Positions 1 to 6,347 of a DNA stretch of 9,427 bases are shown one piece after another. Location of the stretch: NCBI GenBank assembly GCA_046759865.1, contig JBHIDB010000044.1, positions 1-9,427 of the forward strand. The letters run 5' to 3'. This stretch comes from JAJISK01 sp046759865 (GTDB taxonomy: Archaea > Thermoplasmatota > Thermoplasmata > RBG-16-68-12 > JAJISG01). The stretch's first letter is position 1, and each line of letters starts with the position of its first letter. The position numbers and the translations under genes were made by a program. The notes below the pieces were generated by a model. That model was not told the origin of the DNA, ran no database searches, and was given only the letters and a program-made list of their open reading frames with translations.

Positions 1-870
1 ACCGAACGGGTCGTGCCCCCGAGCGGCGGGGCGAACGGGTTTCACAACCCCGCCAACCATATACGGAACGTCGACCGGTCGCGGTTCGACTTCTGGCTGA
101 CCTCACTCGCCGTGGAGGCAGGTGCGGACCTTCTCCCCTCCCACCGTCTCCGATCCTTCGAAGACAACGGGAAGGCGGTGATCCTTCATCTCGACGGGCC
201 GGACGGGTCAATCCTGGAGCGTGGTCGCTACATGATTGGCGCCGATGGGGTCTACAGCGCGTGCCGACGGGGGCTATTCGGGTCCGGGAAGCAGCGCACG
301 ATCTCGGTGGTCCAGGAGTACTACCGGGGCCGCGATCGCTTCGAGGACTCCTTCTACCTCCTCTTTCGGGGGGATATCTCGCCCATCTACGCGTACGTCG
401 TGCCGAAGGACGATCGCACGATGATCGGCCTCGGGGTCCACCGGGAGCTGGGACCCGTCGCCGACGTCGGCCTGCAGCGCTTCAAGGCATGGCTCCGATG
501 GGAGTTCGGCTTCGAAGCCGGAGACTCCGTGGGCCGGGAGGGATGGTCGATCCCCTTCGGCGACGTCGCCTTCGGGAGGGGGCGCGTCATTCTCGTGGGC
601 GATGCCGGGGGGTTCTGCGAACCCTTCACGGGGGAGGGCATCTACTTCGGGCTTGAGAGCGCCAAGGCGGCCGTGGCGTCCCTTCTTGCGGCGCGTCGGG
701 ACGATGCCCAGCTGGCAGAGGTCTACGAGGAGGTGGCGCGGCCCTTTGGGAGGAAGATGGAGGAGATTACGGCCTACGTCCTCTCCTTGACCGACGAAGA
801 GAGGGAACGTCGAATTGGCGCCAAGCGGGAGAAGCTCGCGGGCCGACTCGAACCCGTGGTCGCCGGATGA
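1..870 (+). CDS. Geranylgeranyl reductase family FAD-dependent oxidoreductase, 5'-truncated by window edge
   Basis: The frame is open from the first base (T-E-R-V-V-P-P...), so the GTG at 13 is internal and the N-terminal Rossmann segment with GxGxxG lies outside the window. Visible family marks are DRSRFDFWL near the left edge (the 'DR..FD..L' stretch of this flavoprotein group), the IGADG motif followed by S and two arginines (about 235-275), YAYVVPKDD then GLGV (about 388-440), matching the 'Y.W.FPK.d....G.G' segment of ChlP-like reductases, and the FAD/phosphate-binding LVGDAGGFCEPFTGEG (about 592-640). Family members reduce isoprenoid double bonds using FAD and a reduced donor; in archaea they saturate the geranylgeranyl chains of membrane ether lipids, and others act on quinone or chlorophyll side chains. 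The substrate cannot be read from this fragment. The C-terminal 40 residues are charged and helical. It ends convergently with the membrane-protein gene, 63 nt away. The family is confident, the substrate is not. Confidence 0.85.
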   Translation, partial: TERVVPPSGGANGFHNPANHIRNVDRSRFDFWLTSLAVEAGADLLPSHRLRSFEDNGKAVILHLDGPDGSILERGRYMIGADGVYSACRRGLFGSGKQRTISVVQEYYRGRDRFEDSFYLLFRGDISPIYAYVVPKDDRTMIGLGVHRELGPVADVGLQRFKAWLRWEFGFEAGDSVGREGWSIPFGDVAFGRGRVILVGDAGGFCEPFTGEGIYFGLESAKAAVASLLAARRDDAQLAEVYEEVARPFGRKMEEITAYVLSLTDEERERRIGAKREKLAGRLEPVVAG

Positions 871-933
871 GACGTTTGTCGGCCTCTGCTGAGCGGCAGT
901 TTCTGGTTTGCTGACGTGACGGTCCCGAGGTGC
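871..933. other. Short convergent intergenic spacer, possible termination region
   Basis: This is a 63-nt gap between two converging genes. On the plus strand it contains a small inverted repeat, CTGC at 886-889 and GCAG at 896-899, followed by the pyrimidine-rich tttctggttt at 900-909. A T-rich run after the stop would suit archaeal intrinsic termination of the upstream gene, but the run is interrupted and the stem is only 4 bp, so this is weak. Nothing else is visible. Confidence 0.25.
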
Positions 934-2052
934 TCAGGCAAAGACGACCTTGCCCGTAAACAGGTCGTCCAAGGTCTCGTCCACCTCCTCCAACTCCTGG
1001 AGGAGACCACTCCAATCGGGCAGCACCGGTTCATTCGTGCGCTCGAACCGCTCCACCGCCTCCTTCATGGTGATCCAAAGCGTGTCCGTGTCCTCCCCCC
1101 TGATGATCGTGGCCAGGTAGCTGTGACGGCCCCGCTCGATGAGAATCTTCACGTCACCGTGCTCGATGCGTCGGAGGGACCTGCCCAGGAGCGTGGGGAA
1201 GGAGGTTCGCATGAAGGTCTGGATGGCGTCCAGTGTGGCCCCGAAGATGTCGTCGTCCACGGCCTTGTCCTCGAAGGTCGTCCGGGAAGCGATCAGGGTT
1301 CCGTTCTCGTAGATGAGGTAGACCCCGATAACGTCGTAGCGCGTGCTCTTCCACGTCCGCATGACGCTGGAGATCCGGTCCCGTGTCACGGGGACGAGGA
1401 CGTACAGGCTGACGATGCCGGGCAGGACGAGGGTCGTGGAGAACATGGGCATCAGCTGGAGCCCCGCCATGTGGTACACGGCGTTCGTCCCGAATCCCAG
1501 GACGAGGGCGGCGAGGTAGGAGTTTAGAATGCCCAACATTCCCCGCCCCAGGAACTGGCTGGTTCGGCGGACGACCCGGTAGGTCTGGTAGGTGTACCAG
1601 ATGCCCGCCGAGGTGTAGGCGAGGATGTACGTGAGCCAGATCAGGAAGAGAGTCGGTTCGTAGACGGCCGTCCACCCCCAGGGCACGCCTCCCTGGACCC
1701 CGACCACGAGGCCACCCCAGACCAATCCCAAGGCTCCCAGGAACGGGAGGGCGAGGACCGCGTCGATCCGGTGGGGCCGGGTGAGAAAGAGCTTCGTGAA
1801 GAGATAGAACAGGTAGGCGGCCACCGTCACGACGCTCACGGAGACGCGGGCGAGGAGGAAGGCCGCGGTCTCGTCCCCCGCGCCGAAGAAGAGCCAGTCC
1901 GAGATGGCGTAGCCCGCGAATGAGAAGGAACCCGCGACGAAGGCAACCTCGGTGAGGGTCCGGATCCTCCTCCTGTACAGCTGGAAGAAGCCGATGCTCG
2001 CCCAGACGACGAAGGTGGCGAGGGGGAGCTGCGCGAGGACGCCGAAGACCAT
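934..2052 (-). CDS. Seven-helix membrane protein with C-terminal cytosolic alpha/beta domain, function unknown
   Basis: This 372-residue protein has about seven hydrophobic helices in its first 222 residues (roughly 4-25, 35-57, 65-90, 97-119, 130-155, 173-197, 200-222), with basic loops (YRRRIR at 26-31, YRVVRR at 158-163) that suggest orientation. Residues 238-340 form a soluble domain: a strand pair (VIGVYLIYENGTLIAS), a helix (ATLDAIQTFMRTSF), a strand (VKILIERGRHSYLATIIRG) and a last helix. This strand-helix pattern resembles a small sensor-like domain, recalling roadblock/longin folds, found in other archaeal and bacterial membrane proteins; the fold is inferred, not shown. An acidic tail (LLQELEEVDETLDDLF) ends it. 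The topology recalls 7TM sensor modules of signalling proteins, but no kinase, cyclase or receiver domain follows. The ATG at 2052 is favoured by a Shine-Dalgarno-like GAGAAGGT (complement of 2061-2068) 8 nt upstream. A perfect hairpin and a possible promoter precede it, so it may be transcribed separately from lig, 132 nt upstream. Confidence 0.8.
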   Translation of the reverse strand: MVFGVLAQLPLATFVVWASIGFFQLYRRRIRTLTEVAFVAGSFSFAGYAISDWLFFGAGDETAAFLLARVSVSVVTVAAYLFYLFTKLFLTRPHRIDAVLALPFLGALGLVWGGLVVGVQGGVPWGWTAVYEPTLFLIWLTYILAYTSAGIWYTYQTYRVVRRTSQFLGRGMLGILNSYLAALVLGFGTNAVYHMAGLQLMPMFSTTLVLPGIVSLYVLVPVTRDRISSVMRTWKSTRYDVIGVYLIYENGTLIASRTTFEDKAVDDDIFGATLDAIQTFMRTSFPTLLGRSLRRIEHGDVKILIERGRHSYLATIIRGEDTDTLWITMKEAVERFERTNEPVLPDWSGLLQELEEVDETLDDLFTGKVVFA

Positions 2053-2067
2053 GCGGGTCGACCTTCT

Positions 2068-2090
2068 CTCGGACCCACCACGGGTCCGAG
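2068..2090 (-). promoter_or_regulatory. Perfect 9-bp inverted repeat in the 5' leader of the membrane-protein gene
   Basis: The arms CTCGGACCC (2068-2076) and GGGTCCGAG (2082-2090) are exact reverse complements around a 5-nt loop (ACCAC on the plus strand). The proximal arm ends at the Shine-Dalgarno-like stretch (2061-2068), 16 nt from the ATG. As RNA it would be a very stable stem that could limit ribosome access; as DNA it could be an operator. If the TATA-like element at 2111-2130 is used, transcription would begin close to the distal arm and the hairpin would form the 5' end of the mRNA. The repeat is seen directly; its role is inferred. Confidence 0.5.
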
Positions 2091-2110
2091 CACGGGGGAC
2101 TCTGCTTCGT

Positions 2111-2130
2111 GCGGATATTCAATCTTTCGA
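2111..2130 (-). promoter_or_regulatory. Possible TATA/BRE element for the membrane-protein gene
   Basis: Read on the minus strand, this AT-rich island in a GC-rich gap contains CGAAAG followed by ATTGAATATC. An A-rich BRE-like stretch before a TATA-like core suits an archaeal promoter, and a start site about 25 nt downstream would fall near 2090, just at the inverted repeat. The TATA match is imperfect. Supporting it, the lig-to-membrane-protein gap (132 nt) is long for this otherwise compact strand. Confidence 0.3.
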
Positions 2131-2184
2131 CGCCAGTTGGGGGTGTTGATAACGAGTCGCAAGGGACCATCGGGCCAATGCGAG

Positions 2185-3930
2185 TCAGGAGACCTGCTTC
2201 AACTGACTCTTGTACAGGGAGACGATTTCGGCCACGGAGGTCGCCTCCCGGGGGCCCTTGTCATCCCGCCATCGTCCCGTGAAGCGGGGGAATCGGATGG
2301 CGAGGCCGGCCTCGGGACGGATGGCCCCGAAACCCGCGGTGTGCATAGGACTCAAGGTTATTTCTGCCCCCAGGACCTCCAACACGACCGCGGGCTTAAA
2401 CCAGCGGTCCGCCTCGAGCTGCGAGTCGACCCGGGGGTCCTTCTGGTCACGTACGAAGTCCCGCAGGCGGTCCGGCAACGCGAAGAGGGTGACATCGTCG
2501 AACCCGCTGCCCAACTTGCAGACCGTCTTAAACGCGTCCTCCTCCGTGTCGTAGGCCGCCATGAGGAGGGCCCCGTAGGTGCCGGCGCGCCTCCCGCGGC
2601 CGGCGAAGCTTCCCACGATGACGAGGTCGACGGTGTCGGCAAGCTCCGTCTTGTAATCCCGTTTGTACTTAATCCACTGCCAGCCCCGGGACCCCGCCTC
2701 GTAGGGCGACCCGAGGTCCTTCGCAATGAGTCCCTCGCCCCCCTCGTCGATGACCTCCTCGAAGAACCGCTTCGCCTCCTCCGGGTCGTCCGTAACGATC
2801 TGCTCGGCGGGCCGCACCCGATCCGTTTCTGAAATGGCCCCCTCGAGGGCCCTTCTTCGATCGGCGTAAGATCGTTCGAGCAGTTCCTCCCCGTCCAGAT
2901 AGAGGCAATCAAAGACGATGAGCGCGACGGGGATCTCTTGGAGGGCCTCCTGGACCCCGTACTTGCGACGGCGATGCGAGACCTCCTGAAAGGGAAGGAA
3001 GGCCCCCGTGTTCACATCGATGGGCACGGCCTCTCCGTCGAAGATTGCGTTCCGGGCCCGGAAGGCGTGACGGAGGACCTCCACGATGTCCGGGAACTGC
3101 GGAGTCAGGATGTCGAGGCGTCGGGAGTACAACACGACCGCGTCTGGGTCGATGTGGGCCTGGATTCGCAGGCCGTCGTACTTGAACTCCAGCGCGCTCC
3201 GTCCCAGCTTCTCCACCACCTGCTCCAGGCTCGGGAGACGCTCAGCGAGCATCGAACGAACCGGAACCCCGACGCGAAGGTGGATCTCCTTCAGCCCCAG
3301 AAGCCCCTCCCCCGCCAGACCCTCTGCCACGCGCCCCAGGTCCGAGGAAACGTTGTACGCCCGCTCCACCGCGGGCTTATCCTCCCGGGTGGCGAAGGCG
3401 CGGGCCAGGGCCTCGACGATCGTCATGTCCGCCACCCCCAACCGCATCTTGCCGACCACGACCCGCAAGACGTAACGCGCCTCCACAGGCGTGGCGTCGT
3501 TGAGGAGATCGGCCAGGAGCTTGATCTTCTCCTCCTGAGACCCGGTGCCGGCCGCCTCGGCGATCCCCAGGAGGTTGCCGTGAACCTTCTCCACCGTCAG
3601 CGGCGTGGAAGTCAGGGTCCCCTGCCTCTTCTCCTTGAGGACGCGCTCCGCCACCGTCCCCATGTCCCCCAGCTCCTTCCAGCGCCCCTCCACAGTATCC
3701 TGCGAGAGCCCAGTGGCAAAGGCCAGGGCCCGGATGACCATCTTCTCCGCTAGTCCCATCTTCACGTTCCGAAACCCGGGGGCCAGGCCCCCCTGGGTGA
3801 GGTAGACCACCCGACCTATCACCTTGGCTGGGACCCGGCGGAGGAGGTCGGTGAGTGCGTCGATCATCTCGAGGCGCTTCGTGGTGCCCTCGAGCCGCTC
3901 GTACACCGCTACGAGCTCGGCGAACCTCAT
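2185..3930 (-). CDS. lig: ATP-dependent DNA ligase, archaeal type
   Basis: This enzyme seals nicks in duplex DNA through an AMP-lysine intermediate, joining Okazaki fragments and finishing repair. Its 581 residues match the usual archaeal length (about 550-610) and the three-part layout. An N-terminal helical DNA-binding domain spans about 1-215. The adenylation domain carries motif I FKYDGLR (249-255, catalytic Lys250), SRRLDILTPQFPDI (269-282), motif III FDGEAV (297-302), motif IIIa VFDCLYLDG (339-347), motif IV EGLIAKD (399-405) and motif V WIKYKRDY (419-426). The OB-fold domain begins around 434 (LVIVGSFAGRGRRAGTYG) and has the motif VI region RFPRFTGRWRDDKGP at 546-560. No key residue is missing, so it should be active. 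The ATG at 3930 overlaps the purB stop in an ATGA arrangement, and AAGGAG (complement of 3936-3941) sits 5 nt upstream inside purB, so translational coupling is likely. The cofactor is ATP by family; some archaeal relatives also accept ADP or NAD. Confidence 0.96.
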   Translation of the reverse strand: MRFAELVAVYERLEGTTKRLEMIDALTDLLRRVPAKVIGRVVYLTQGGLAPGFRNVKMGLAEKMVIRALAFATGLSQDTVEGRWKELGDMGTVAERVLKEKRQGTLTSTPLTVEKVHGNLLGIAEAAGTGSQEEKIKLLADLLNDATPVEARYVLRVVVGKMRLGVADMTIVEALARAFATREDKPAVERAYNVSSDLGRVAEGLAGEGLLGLKEIHLRVGVPVRSMLAERLPSLEQVVEKLGRSALEFKYDGLRIQAHIDPDAVVLYSRRLDILTPQFPDIVEVLRHAFRARNAIFDGEAVPIDVNTGAFLPFQEVSHRRRKYGVQEALQEIPVALIVFDCLYLDGEELLERSYADRRRALEGAISETDRVRPAEQIVTDDPEEAKRFFEEVIDEGGEGLIAKDLGSPYEAGSRGWQWIKYKRDYKTELADTVDLVIVGSFAGRGRRAGTYGALLMAAYDTEEDAFKTVCKLGSGFDDVTLFALPDRLRDFVRDQKDPRVDSQLEADRWFKPAVVLEVLGAEITLSPMHTAGFGAIRPEAGLAIRFPRFTGRWRDDKGPREATSVAEIVSLYKSQLKQVS

Positions 3931-5267
3931 GCCGTCTCCTTGGTGAGCGCGGCCACGCGATCGACGATGGCCTCACTGGCTCCCAAGTAGTTCCGGGGGT
4001 CCAAGGCCTTCTCGACCCCCTTCTCCCCCAGCAAGGAGGCGACGGACCCGTCCTCCAGGAGCACCTCGCGGAAGGGCCTGGCCTCGGCCTTGGCCGTTCG
4101 CGAGAGGCGACGTGTCAGCTCGTGCGCTTCCTGCCGACCCATGCCCTTACGGGTGAGGGACGTCATGACCGCCTCGGCCATCACGAGTCCGGCGGTGGCC
4201 TGGAGATTCTCCTCCATCCGCTCCGGGCGGACGCGCAGCGTCTCGAACACCCCCGCGGCCTTGTGGAGGATGTCATCCACCAGCACCGTCACGTGGGGAA
4301 GGATGAACCGCTCCGCAGCGGAGTTTGAGAGGTCCCGCTCGTGCCAGAGGACGACGTTCTCGTAGGCCGGCCCCACGAAACCCCGAACGATGCGGGCCAG
4401 GCTGCTGATGTTCTCCGAGGTAATGGGGTTCTCCTTCTGCCCCATGGTGGAGCTGCCCACCTGTTTCTCGCCAAAGGCCTCTGCCACTTCCCCGATCTCT
4501 GTCCGCTGGAGGTTGCGGATCTCCGTGGCGAACCGCTCGAGGGAGGCGGCGATGCCCGCGAGAAGGGCCACGTACTCCGCATAGCGATCGCGGCCCACGA
4601 TCTGGGTCGAGGCCTCCTCTGCCGTCAGACCAAGTGTGGCCATGACCAGGTCCTGGAGCTCGGTTGCCGCCTCCCCGAATCCCGCCCCTGTCCCCACAGC
4701 CCCCGACATCTTTCCGACGAGCATTCGGGGAGTCATCTCCCGGAGTCGTGCCAGGTGGCGGTGCACCTCGAGGGCGAAGACGGCCATCTTCATTCCGAAG
4801 GTGAGGGGGACGGCGGCCTGGCCGTGGGTCCGACCCACCATGATTGTGGCCTTATGCTCCAGCGCGAGGTTCACGAGGGCTTTCTGGAGGCGAAGGAGGT
4901 CCTTTTCGATGAGGGGAATCGCCTCCTTGAATTGGAGGGCGGCCGCCGTATCTGTAACGTCGTTGCTCGTGGCGCCCAGGTGGACGAAACGCCCGTAGTC
5001 TCCGCTGGCCTCGCTCAGGGCGAGGACCAGGGCCATGACGTCATGCCTGATTTCCGCCTCGAGCTCGGCGACCCGCTCGGCCTTCACGAGACCCCCCTCC
5101 ACGGCCGAGGCGATCGCTCTGGCGGCATCCCGAGGGATGTTTCCGAGGGTCATGTGGGCCTCGGCCAGGGAGACTTCCACCTCGAGAAGAAGCCGGAGCC
5201 GTCTGTCTTCCGAGAAGACGGCCCTCATCTCCGGCCGGCCGTACCGGAAGTCGAGGGGGCACAACAA
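3927..5267 (-). CDS. purB: Adenylosuccinate lyase
   Basis: This fumarase/aspartase superfamily enzyme acts twice in purine synthesis, splitting SAICAR to AICAR and adenylosuccinate to AMP, each with release of fumarate. At 446 residues it has the family length and is expected to be a cytosolic homotetramer. Visible landmarks are the N-terminal PLDFRYGRPEM (4-14), EIRHDVMAL (72-80, His75), HLGATSNDVTDT (96-107), the catalytic-histidine segment VGRTHGQAAVPLTFG (144-158, His148), the flexible signature loop GSSTMGQKENPITSE (271-285) and ERDLSNSAAER (310-320). The loop has G-Q where most family members have P-H (SSxMPxKxNP); the serines, Lys278 and Asn280 are kept. The start is a TTG at 5267 (a second TTG follows at 5264); both sit just after GGTGAT (complement of 5271-5276), and the conserved N-terminal motif requires initiation here rather than at Met14. 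Its TGA overlaps the lig ATG. Confidence 0.95.
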   Translation of the reverse strand: MLCPLDFRYGRPEMRAVFSEDRRLRLLLEVEVSLAEAHMTLGNIPRDAARAIASAVEGGLVKAERVAELEAEIRHDVMALVLALSEASGDYGRFVHLGATSNDVTDTAAALQFKEAIPLIEKDLLRLQKALVNLALEHKATIMVGRTHGQAAVPLTFGMKMAVFALEVHRHLARLREMTPRMLVGKMSGAVGTGAGFGEAATELQDLVMATLGLTAEEASTQIVGRDRYAEYVALLAGIAASLERFATEIRNLQRTEIGEVAEAFGEKQVGSSTMGQKENPITSENISSLARIVRGFVGPAYENVVLWHERDLSNSAAERFILPHVTVLVDDILHKAAGVFETLRVRPERMEENLQATAGLVMAEAVMTSLTRKGMGRQEAHELTRRLSRTAKAEARPFREVLLEDGSVASLLGEKGVEKALDPRNYLGASEAIVDRVAALTKETA

Positions 5268-5270
5268 GAC

Positions 5271-5276
5271 ATCACC
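5271..5276 (-). promoter_or_regulatory. Shine-Dalgarno that fixes the TTG start of purB
   Basis: GGTGAT on the minus strand pairs with the archaeal 16S rRNA 3' end and lies 3 nt before the TTG at 5267 and 6 nt before the TTG at 5264. The ATG at 5272 overlaps it but is out of frame, opening only a 15-codon frame that closes inside purB. The better spacing slightly favours 5264 as the true start. Confidence 0.5.
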
Positions 5277-5300
5277 CTCTCGAAGGAAGGCGGGGGGAGG

Positions 5301-6179
5301 TTAAGACTTTGGCTCCCCCGGCACGGCTGACGATCGGCGAGGGGCAGGGATAAGATCGCCCTGAGCTAGCTCCGCGCGAGGAGGCCCAACACCTTCACGT
5401 TGAAAGCGCAATGATCCGCCCCCGCCGTCACGCAGGCGTTCTCCACCACGCGGGAGCGCGCCGGGAGGTCTGGCTCTTCCCGGCTCCCGTCGCACGCCCT
5501 TCGCTTCCAGGATTCCTTCGAAGTTGCCGGAACGGGCGGCGCAGAACTCGGGGGTGGGAAGCATGTCGTACTGCCGTATCTCAACGCCTTCCACCGAGGG
5601 GAGCACCTCGAACCGCCCGAAGTTGAAGTAGTGGTCGTGTGCGAGGCGCGTCCTCTCTGCCAGAGCGATGAGGTTCACCTTTCGATCGGTAAGGAAGCGC
5701 TGCATGTAGGGCAGGTGGGCTACACTCTTTCTCCCCATCCGTCGGAGGAGATCGAACCCGTTCTCCTCGGCCATTCCCGTCAGCTCCCGGAGGAAGAGGT
5801 GGTGGAGGTCCATGGAGTACCATCCGTCCCGCTCGAATCCCAGGAGATTGAAACCGCAAGCTCGGCATAGGTCGGTGAGGGCCTGGGCACCCAAGATTTC
5901 CGCCGTCGCCACGACCCCGGCCGTCATGGCTTCCCCCCGAACCCGAGGAGCGAAACCGCTCCGCACGTCGGGCACGGGCCCTTTCGACGGGAGTTCGTCC
6001 GTCCGATTCCGCACTTGCAGTTGCAGAGCACTCTCAGGGGTGAGGGCGTAGAGCCTTCCCTTCCTGAGGTCGGGCGTTTGACAATAGACGACCCCTTGGG
6101 ATGCGAGTGCCGAGAGCGCCCGGCTCACGTTGGATTTGGGCAGCTGGGTAAGCTGGGCGAGTTCGGTGGGGTCTCGCAC
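5301..6179 (-). CDS. Winged-helix (MarR/TrmB-like) transcriptional regulator with C-terminal sensor-like domain; frameshifted near the 3' end
   Basis: The first 50 residues are a winged-helix DNA-binding domain: DPTELAQLTQLPKSNVSRAL is the helix-turn-helix, and a wing follows (YCQTPDLRKGRLYALTPES). After a linker (51-83) a second domain starts at about 85 (MTAGVVATAEILGAQAL), with helices, a strand region (GRFEVLPSVEGVEIRQYDML) and FCAARSGNFEGILEAKGV, similar in style to V4R/DUF2378-like small-molecule sensing domains. From about residue 231 the frame turns into Arg/Gly/Pro-rich sequence (RARPPGALPRGGERLRDGGG) typical of out-of-frame GC-rich DNA, while another minus frame holds a sensible domain end (see 5366-5505). 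The frame as written reads on to 5301; the intended protein probably ends at 5366 with about 270 residues. The GTG at 6179 is the only canonical in-frame start before a stop at 6258-6260, yet the usual first helix of the winged domain is missing and AGGAGG (complement of 6181-6186) is only 1 nt away, so the 5' end is also uncertain. Confidence 0.7.
   Translation of the reverse strand: MRDPTELAQLTQLPKSNVSRALSALASQGVVYCQTPDLRKGRLYALTPESALQLQVRNRTDELPSKGPVPDVRSGFAPRVRGEAMTAGVVATAEILGAQALTDLCRACGFNLLGFERDGWYSMDLHHLFLRELTGMAEENGFDLLRRMGRKSVAHLPYMQRFLTDRKVNLIALAERTRLAHDHYFNFGRFEVLPSVEGVEIRQYDMLPTPEFCAARSGNFEGILEAKGVRREPGRARPPGALPRGGERLRDGGGGSLRFQREGVGPPRAELAQGDLIPAPRRSSAVPGEPKS
5366..5505 (-). other. 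Displaced C-terminal codons of the regulator, in the next reading frame
   Basis: Shifting the minus-strand frame by one base (skipping one nucleotide) somewhere in about 5465-5505 gives a tail reading PARSRVVENACVTAG, then ADHCAFNVKVLGLLARS and a stop at 5366. The pattern 'E..C...G...C.F.V' is the kind of ending seen in V4R-like and heme/NO-sensing-like domains and continues the fold of the preceding frame naturally. One extra base in the sequenced DNA, real or a sequencing or assembly error, would explain it. The exact site cannot be fixed from the sequence alone. Confidence 0.55.
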
Positions 6180-6212
6180 GCCTCCTACCCTCGGCCTGTA
6201 TGATTTGCTACG

Positions 6213-6230
6213 AATAATATATATTATATA
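6213..6230. promoter_or_regulatory. AT-rich palindromic promoter element between divergent genes
   Basis: An 18-nt run of only A and T contains a perfect 14-bp palindrome, ATAATATATATTAT (6214-6227), within the 168-nt gap between the regulator (minus) and the secreted-protein gene (plus). It is by far the most AT-rich stretch of the window. On the minus strand, TATATAATATATA would place transcription start near 6195, shortly before the regulator's GTG. On the plus strand it would start near 6250, leaving a leader of roughly 100 nt. A direct repeat CGTAT-CGTAT (6234-6243) adjoins it and could be a regulator contact. The palindrome is seen; its promoter role is strongly suggested; autoregulation is inference. 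Confidence 0.6.
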
Positions 6231-6333
6231 CCACGTATCGTATCCCCCCTTCGGAGGTCACTCCGTGAAGGTGGGGTCCAGGGTCGATGTCCAGCAGAGG
6301 TCGAACGTCTTTACGTCCGTGCGGAAGGCGCCT

Positions 6334-6343
6334 CGGGGAGGGG
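6334..6343 (+). promoter_or_regulatory. Ribosome binding site of the secreted-protein gene
   Basis: The purine-rich GGGGAGGGG lies about 5 nt before the ATG at 6348. It supports that start, which also opens directly onto a signal peptide. Confidence 0.5.
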
Positions 6344-6347
6344 CTGC

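Noticed and set aside
1154..2170. Minus-strand frame of 338 codons overlapping the membrane-protein gene
   Set aside because: It is Arg/Pro/His-rich without hydrophobic segments, while the competing frame gives seven clean transmembrane helices.
2938..3753. Open plus-strand frame of 271 codons opposite lig (also one at 2137-2832)
   Set aside because: Both are opposite clear ligase coding sequence and show only the low-complexity composition of codon-position mirroring.
5227..5272. Fifteen-codon frame (ATG at 5272) overlapping the purB start, a possible leader peptide
   Set aside because: No purB-independent evidence supports it; the overlap is easily explained by the GGTGATG ribosome site happening to contain an ATG.
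4341..5330. Long open plus-strand frame of 329 codons opposite purB
   Set aside because: It is antisense to a gene with full adenylosuccinate lyase motifs; its product is rich in Arg/Gly/His/Leu with no domain, as expected of shadow frames in GC-rich DNA.
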